A stretch of 9,314 nucleotides of DNA from a bacterium ADurb.Bin374 (lineage in GTDB: Bacteria; Riflebacteria; Ozemobacteria; Ozemobacterales; Ozemobacteraceae). Each line of letters begins with the position of its first letter. Position 1 is the stretch's first letter. The notes under the pieces were generated by a model. That model did not search any database and was not told the DNA's origin. It saw only the letters and a list, made by a program, of their open reading frames with translations. Below are positions 6,229-9,314 of this stretch, in pieces. The DNA is taken from the NCBI GenBank assembly GCA_002068715.1, contig MWAR01000528.1, positions 1 to 9,314 on the forward strand, in the 5' to 3' direction. The translations under genes and the position numbers were made by a program.

Positions 6229-6244
6229 CCGCACGCGGGTGCGG
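6229..6244 (+). promoter_or_regulatory. Small GC hairpin upstream of the kinase gene
   Basis: CCGCAC (6229-6234) pairs with GTGCGG (6239-6244) around the tetraloop GCGG. A second short GC inverted repeat, CGGGC-CT-GCCCG, follows at 6259-6270. Whether these are transcribed as leader is unknown, because no promoter is identified. Confidence 0.3.
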
Positions 6245-6343
6245 ACAAGCAAAATCTGCGGGCCTGCCCGTTCTGTCATTATTTATATCGGACGACATTG
6301 TTTTCTTTTTCAGTGTAAAACGGGAGAGCGCCCTATCATTTCC

Positions 6344-9115
6344 ATGATTCGCACACGGGTTTCACATCCAGCATCGGTCATTATTCTGCTGATGACCGCG
6401 GTGTTCGTCTGCACCTCCATATTCACCGCACCAGAGGCATTTTCGCAGGAGAAGGCCGCCGGGCACAAAAAGCGGATTTTGTATGTGAACTCCTATCATC
6501 CCGGTTATACGTGGTCCGATCAGATTCTCGAAGGCTTGAACAGCAGGCTCAAGCCGGCATTCGGAGAGCGGATCGACCTGCAGGTCGAGTATCTCGACGG
6601 AAAACGGTACAGCCGCCAGCTCGAAGGCGCCCTGGGCGATGCCCTGCTTTCCCTGTTCAAGGTGAAATATGCCGACACCAGGATCGATCTGCTTCTCGTT
6701 TCGGACCAGGATGCCTACAACTTCATGCGCAAAGTGCGAAACGAAGTGTTTCCCGGCGTCCCCCTGATTTTCGCCGGCGTCGAGGCGCCTGGAAAGCTCG
6801 CGTCGGACACGACCGGGATTCTCGCGAGCACCGACATTCGCGGAAACGTCGATCTGATCCTGCAGGTTCTGCCTTCAGTGAAGCGCCTGTTCATTCTTTC
6901 GGACGATACGGTGACCGGCCGGATCAACCGGGAGGTTTTCCAGCGCGTCACGGCTGACATCGCCAGCCGCGTCGAGTTCATCTTCCTCGGAACGAAGCCC
7001 GACGACGCCCCGGAAACGCTGATCGAATCAGTGGCCAGACTTGCCCCTCCATCGGATGCGGTTTTTTTCCTCGACTACTACTCATCCCCGTCGGGGCCGG
7101 TCAATCCGGTTGTTTTCATCGAAAACATGGCATCCGCGTCGAAGGTGCCGATCTTCAGCCATGTCGATCTCTATATAAACACAGGTATTGTTGCCGGTAA
7201 AATGAACAGCGGGCTTCTGCAGGGTCAGCAGATGGCCGACACCGCGATCGGCATCCTGCGCGGCACGTCCACGGCTCACCAGCCTCTCCAGCAGGAAGTG
7301 TCGGTGCCGACCGCCGACTTTTCCGTTCTCTCGCGATTTTCCATCGATGCCGCCAGGTTCCCCGAAAACACCAGATTTCTTAACAAGCCAATAAATATAT
7401 TATCAATATACAAGTGGCACGCCCTTGCCGTTCTGGTTTTTTTCCTCCTTCTGGCAGCACTGACGGTCGTTCTCGCCTTCATGCTCAAAAGGCAGAAACG
7501 AACGGAGCAAGAATTGCGCAACAGCGAGGAGAACCTGCGGATCACGCTGAATTCGATCGGAGATGCTGTCATCGCCACCGACATGCAGGGCGTCATCACA
7601 CGAATGAATCCCGTCGCCGAGAGGCTTACGGGCTGGCATCTCGATGAAGCGGCGGACAGGAAACTCGATGAAGCCTTCACCATTGTGAACGCGAACGACC
7701 GAAAGCCGGCACAAAATCCGGTTGCGCAGGTCATCGCAACCGGGAAGATCACAGGTCTGGCAAATCACGCCATTCTTCTTTCAAAAACCGGGAAAGAGTA
7801 TCGGATCGCCGACTCCGCGGCACCTATCCTGGCCGATTCCGGAGAAATCGTCGGCGTCATCCTCGTTTTCCATGACGTGACGGAAGAGCTTGCCTTGCAG
7901 GAGCAGCTTGCCCAGAGCCAGAAGCTGGACGCGATCGGCCAGTTGGCGAGCGGCGTGGCGCATGACTTCAATAACATCCTCAGCGGCATGATCGGCGCCG
8001 CCGAGCTGCTGAAAGTCCGCATTCCCGCAGGTGATGCAGCCTCCCGCAATTTTATTTCCCTGATTCTCGAGTCTTCCCAACGCGCGGCGGGACTGGTCAG
8101 ACAGCTGCTGACCTTTTCGACGAAACGACAGACCGTTTCTGCGATCATCGACATTCACGGCGCCATCGACGACATCATCGCCCTCCTGGAAAAAACCGTC
8201 GACAAGCGAATTTCCATATCCAGAACCTTCGCCACATGCAAAGCATCGGTCGTCGGAGACGGATCGCTCATCAGAAGCGCGTTGATCAATATCGGCATCA
8301 ACGGCGTCCATGCCATGCCTGAAGGCGGCAGTCTGACGTACACGACAAAGGAAGTACAGATCACCAACCCCTTCGATGAAACGGGAGAATTCGAACTCGC
8401 CCCCGGGCGTTTTCTCCAGATCGATGTGCGCGATACCGGCTGCGGCATTTCGCCGGAACATCTGAAGAGAGTTTTCGAACCGTTCTTCACCACCAAGGAA
8501 CCCGGCAAGGGAACCGGCCTCGGACTTCCCGTCGTGTATGGAACGATCCGGCAGCACAAAGGGGCAATCCGCATCACCAGCCAGATTGGCGAAGGCACTT
8601 GCGTGACCATTCTCCTGCCGCTGGTCGAATATTCAGCCCCAACCCGCCCCACAAGCCAGGAACCGGTTCGCGGATCCGGGATCATTCTTCTCGTCGATGA
8701 CGAGCCCATGATTCGCGATACGGGAAGCGCGATTCTGAAAAGTTTCGGGTATCAGGTTCTGGTCGCCCCGAACGGTCTTGAAGCCATCAGGCTGTATCAC
8801 GAAAACAGCGAACGGATCGATCTCGTGATTCTCGACATGATCATGCCAGACATGATCGGCCGTGACTGCTTTGCTGAACTGAAAAAAATCAGGCCGGACG
8901 TAAAAGTTCTGCTCGCATCGGGCTTTTCGAGAGAGGAAGACTTGCGCGAAATGAAAGAGCAGGGCCTGGCGGGATTCATCTCGAAGCCTTATCAGGGAGT
9001 CGAACTCAGCCAAAAAGTCCTTCATCCGCCGATAAGCTTGCCGGCTTATCGGTCGGGGTTGGGCACGACGTCGTATTCTTCGACCCAGCCGTTGGCACCT
9101 TCGTCTATCCAGTGA
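6344..9115 (+). CDS. Hybrid sensor histidine kinase with ABC-substrate-binding-type periplasmic sensor, PAS and receiver domains
   Basis: This 923-residue inner-membrane kinase has in order: a signal peptide or first membrane anchor (about 1-34); a periplasmic domain resembling ABC transporter substrate-binding proteins of the TrpX/COG2984 type (about 43-335, beginning KRILYVNSYHPGYTWSDQIL); a TM helix (about 358-382); a short coiled linker; PAS (about 396-510); HisKA with phospho-acceptor H540 in AHDFNN; HATPase with N653, DTGCG (697-701) and GTGLGL (723-728); and a receiver with D785, D786, phospho-acceptor D831 and K881. It should sense a small ligand outside and pass phosphate H540 to D831. 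No HPt domain and no response regulator lie nearby, so the output is unknown. The ATG at 6344 is chosen because the hydrophobic leader follows directly, although GGGAG at 6322-6326 is 17 nt away and thus weak. The last 35 or so residues, beyond the receiver, are antisense to the convergent gene and look non-native; see the findings. Confidence 0.9.
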   Translation: MIRTRVSHPASVIILLMTAVFVCTSIFTAPEAFSQEKAAGHKKRILYVNSYHPGYTWSDQILEGLNSRLKPAFGERIDLQVEYLDGKRYSRQLEGALGDALLSLFKVKYADTRIDLLLVSDQDAYNFMRKVRNEVFPGVPLIFAGVEAPGKLASDTTGILASTDIRGNVDLILQVLPSVKRLFILSDDTVTGRINREVFQRVTADIASRVEFIFLGTKPDDAPETLIESVARLAPPSDAVFFLDYYSSPSGPVNPVVFIENMASASKVPIFSHVDLYINTGIVAGKMNSGLLQGQQMADTAIGILRGTSTAHQPLQQEVSVPTADFSVLSRFSIDAARFPENTRFLNKPINILSIYKWHALAVLVFFLLLAALTVVLAFMLKRQKRTEQELRNSEENLRITLNSIGDAVIATDMQGVITRMNPVAERLTGWHLDEAADRKLDEAFTIVNANDRKPAQNPVAQVIATGKITGLANHAILLSKTGKEYRIADSAAPILADSGEIVGVILVFHDVTEELALQEQLAQSQKLDAIGQLASGVAHDFNNILSGMIGAAELLKVRIPAGDAASRNFISLILESSQRAAGLVRQLLTFSTKRQTVSAIIDIHGAIDDIIALLEKTVDKRISISRTFATCKASVVGDGSLIRSALINIGINGVHAMPEGGSLTYTTKEVQITNPFDETGEFELAPGRFLQIDVRDTGCGISPEHLKRVFEPFFTTKEPGKGTGLGLPVVYGTIRQHKGAIRITSQIGEGTCVTILLPLVEYSAPTRPTSQEPVRGSGIILLVDDEPMIRDTGSAILKSFGYQVLVAPNGLEAIRLYHENSERIDLVILDMIMPDMIGRDCFAELKKIRPDVKVLLASGFSREEDLREMKEQGLAGFISKPYQGVELSQKVLHPPISLPAYRSGLGTTSYSSTQPLAPSSIQ
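9029..9052. terminator. Perfect hairpin between convergent genes
   Basis: CCGATAAGC (9029-9037) and GCTTATCGG (9044-9052) pair perfectly around TTGCCG. Each arm carries CGATAA on its own strand. The minus-strand gene uses its TAA (9048-9046) as stop codon, while the kinase frame passes through. No T-tract directly follows on either strand; on the minus strand CTTTTT appears about 11 nt further on. It is probably a shared, bidirectional terminator. Confidence 0.6.
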
Positions 9116-9314
9116 ATATCGGTATTTCGGACGAGATTCACTCCGGAGGGAAGCATCAAGTCGGGGTATTTCTCCTCGACGAGACGGTTGCGGGGCTCGC
9201 CACGGTTACCCGGCACGCACAGCCAGTCGGTATAGAGTTTTCTCGTACCCAGCCTGTCGAATACGTTCGCCAGCCATGTCCCGTAGGTCTTCCCTCCGGA
9301 TTCTCGTTTTATCC
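9046..9314 (-). CDS. C-terminal part of an unrecognised protein (partial, N-terminus off the right edge)
   Basis: The minus strand is open from the right edge to TAA at 9048-9046, giving 88 residues. The segment begins IKRESGGKTYGTWLANVFDR, continues through YTDWLCVPGNRGEPRNRL, and ends WVEEYDVVPNPDR. Both other minus-strand frames hit stops here: one at once and one about 105 bases in. The sequence is rich in charged and aromatic residues, with no membrane segment and one cysteine. I do not recognise the family and assign no function. Amino-acid composition and third-position GC suit a real gene. It converges on the kinase gene and overlaps its annotated end by 70 bp, with its stop codon inside the shared hairpin. 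Confidence 0.65.
   Translation of the reverse strand, partial: IKRESGGKTYGTWLANVFDRLGTRKLYTDWLCVPGNRGEPRNRLVEEKYPDLMLPSGVNLVRNTDIHWIDEGANGWVEEYDVVPNPDR

Larger units (their letters stand above)
5889..6343. other. Gene-free intergenic stretch with repeat remnants, upstream of the kinase gene
   Basis: No credible gene is seen. A 136-codon minus frame (5888-6298) runs through the REP-like palindrome and other repeats and is rejected. The stretch contains a degenerate repeat at 5989-6021, the second REP-like copy at 6137-6161, and a small GC hairpin at 6229-6244. The kinase promoter must lie here or just downstream; an AT-rich tract around 6277-6310 is the likeliest place, but I find no matched -35/-10 pair. 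Confidence 0.65.

Noticed and set aside
5888..6298. Minus-strand frame of 136 codons in the gap before the kinase
   Set aside because: It reads through the REP-like palindrome (giving GAGLKPALLN, a common spurious translation of such repeats) and has no domain or ribosome site.
7781..8709. Minus-strand frames of 258 and 184 codons opposite the kinase
   Set aside because: The plus strand carries full HisKA, HATPase and receiver motifs; these are shadows.

Overview
The window looks like a chromosomal segment from a GC-rich, probably Gram-negative bacterium. Codon use favours G/C at third positions, Shine-Dalgarno sites are present, one protein has a clear signal peptide, and a sensor kinase has a large periplasmic domain. 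The lineage cannot be fixed from this sequence. The mix of an SCP2-type thiolase operon, a hybrid kinase with an ABC-substrate-binding-type sensor, and intergenic spaces full of short palindromic repeats resembles what is seen in Deltaproteobacteria-like and several uncultured, largely anaerobic lineages; this is an inference.

Layout. (1) Positions 1-1008, minus strand: a secreted protein of unknown function with an Asp-box-like motif, cut by the left edge. (2) Positions 1285-2835, plus strand, divergent from (1): a proton-coupled oligopeptide transporter of the POT/PTR2 family. (3) Positions 2836-3400: a 565-bp gap with no credible gene. It holds a strong hairpin, a REP-like palindrome, degenerate tandem repeats, and near its right end a promoter with two AT-rich palindromes. 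(4) Positions 3401-5824, plus strand: a three-gene operon encoding an SCP2-type thiolase, an unrecognised 100-residue protein, and a short-chain dehydrogenase/reductase. It closes with a textbook terminator at 5850-5888. (5) Positions 5889-6343: a second gap with no credible gene, again containing repeat remnants, one of them a 24/25 match to the palindrome in (3). (6) Positions 6344-9115, plus strand: a hybrid sensor histidine kinase (periplasmic binding domain, TM helix, PAS, HisKA, HATPase, receiver). (7) Positions 9046-9314, minus strand: the C-terminal 88 residues of an unrecognised protein, convergent with the kinase and overlapping it by 70 bp at a perfect hairpin.

How the genes may work together. 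The dehydrogenase and thiolase fit two successive steps of a beta-oxidation-like pathway: 3-hydroxyacyl-CoA to 3-ketoacyl-CoA, then thiolytic cleavage, or the reverse condensation and reduction. No acyl-CoA dehydrogenase, enoyl-CoA hydratase or CoA ligase lies in the window, so the substrate is unknown. The 100-residue protein between them is the most novel item. The transporter and kinase have their own transcription units and no demonstrable link to the operon. I see no CRISPR array, tRNA, rRNA, transposase or phage gene.
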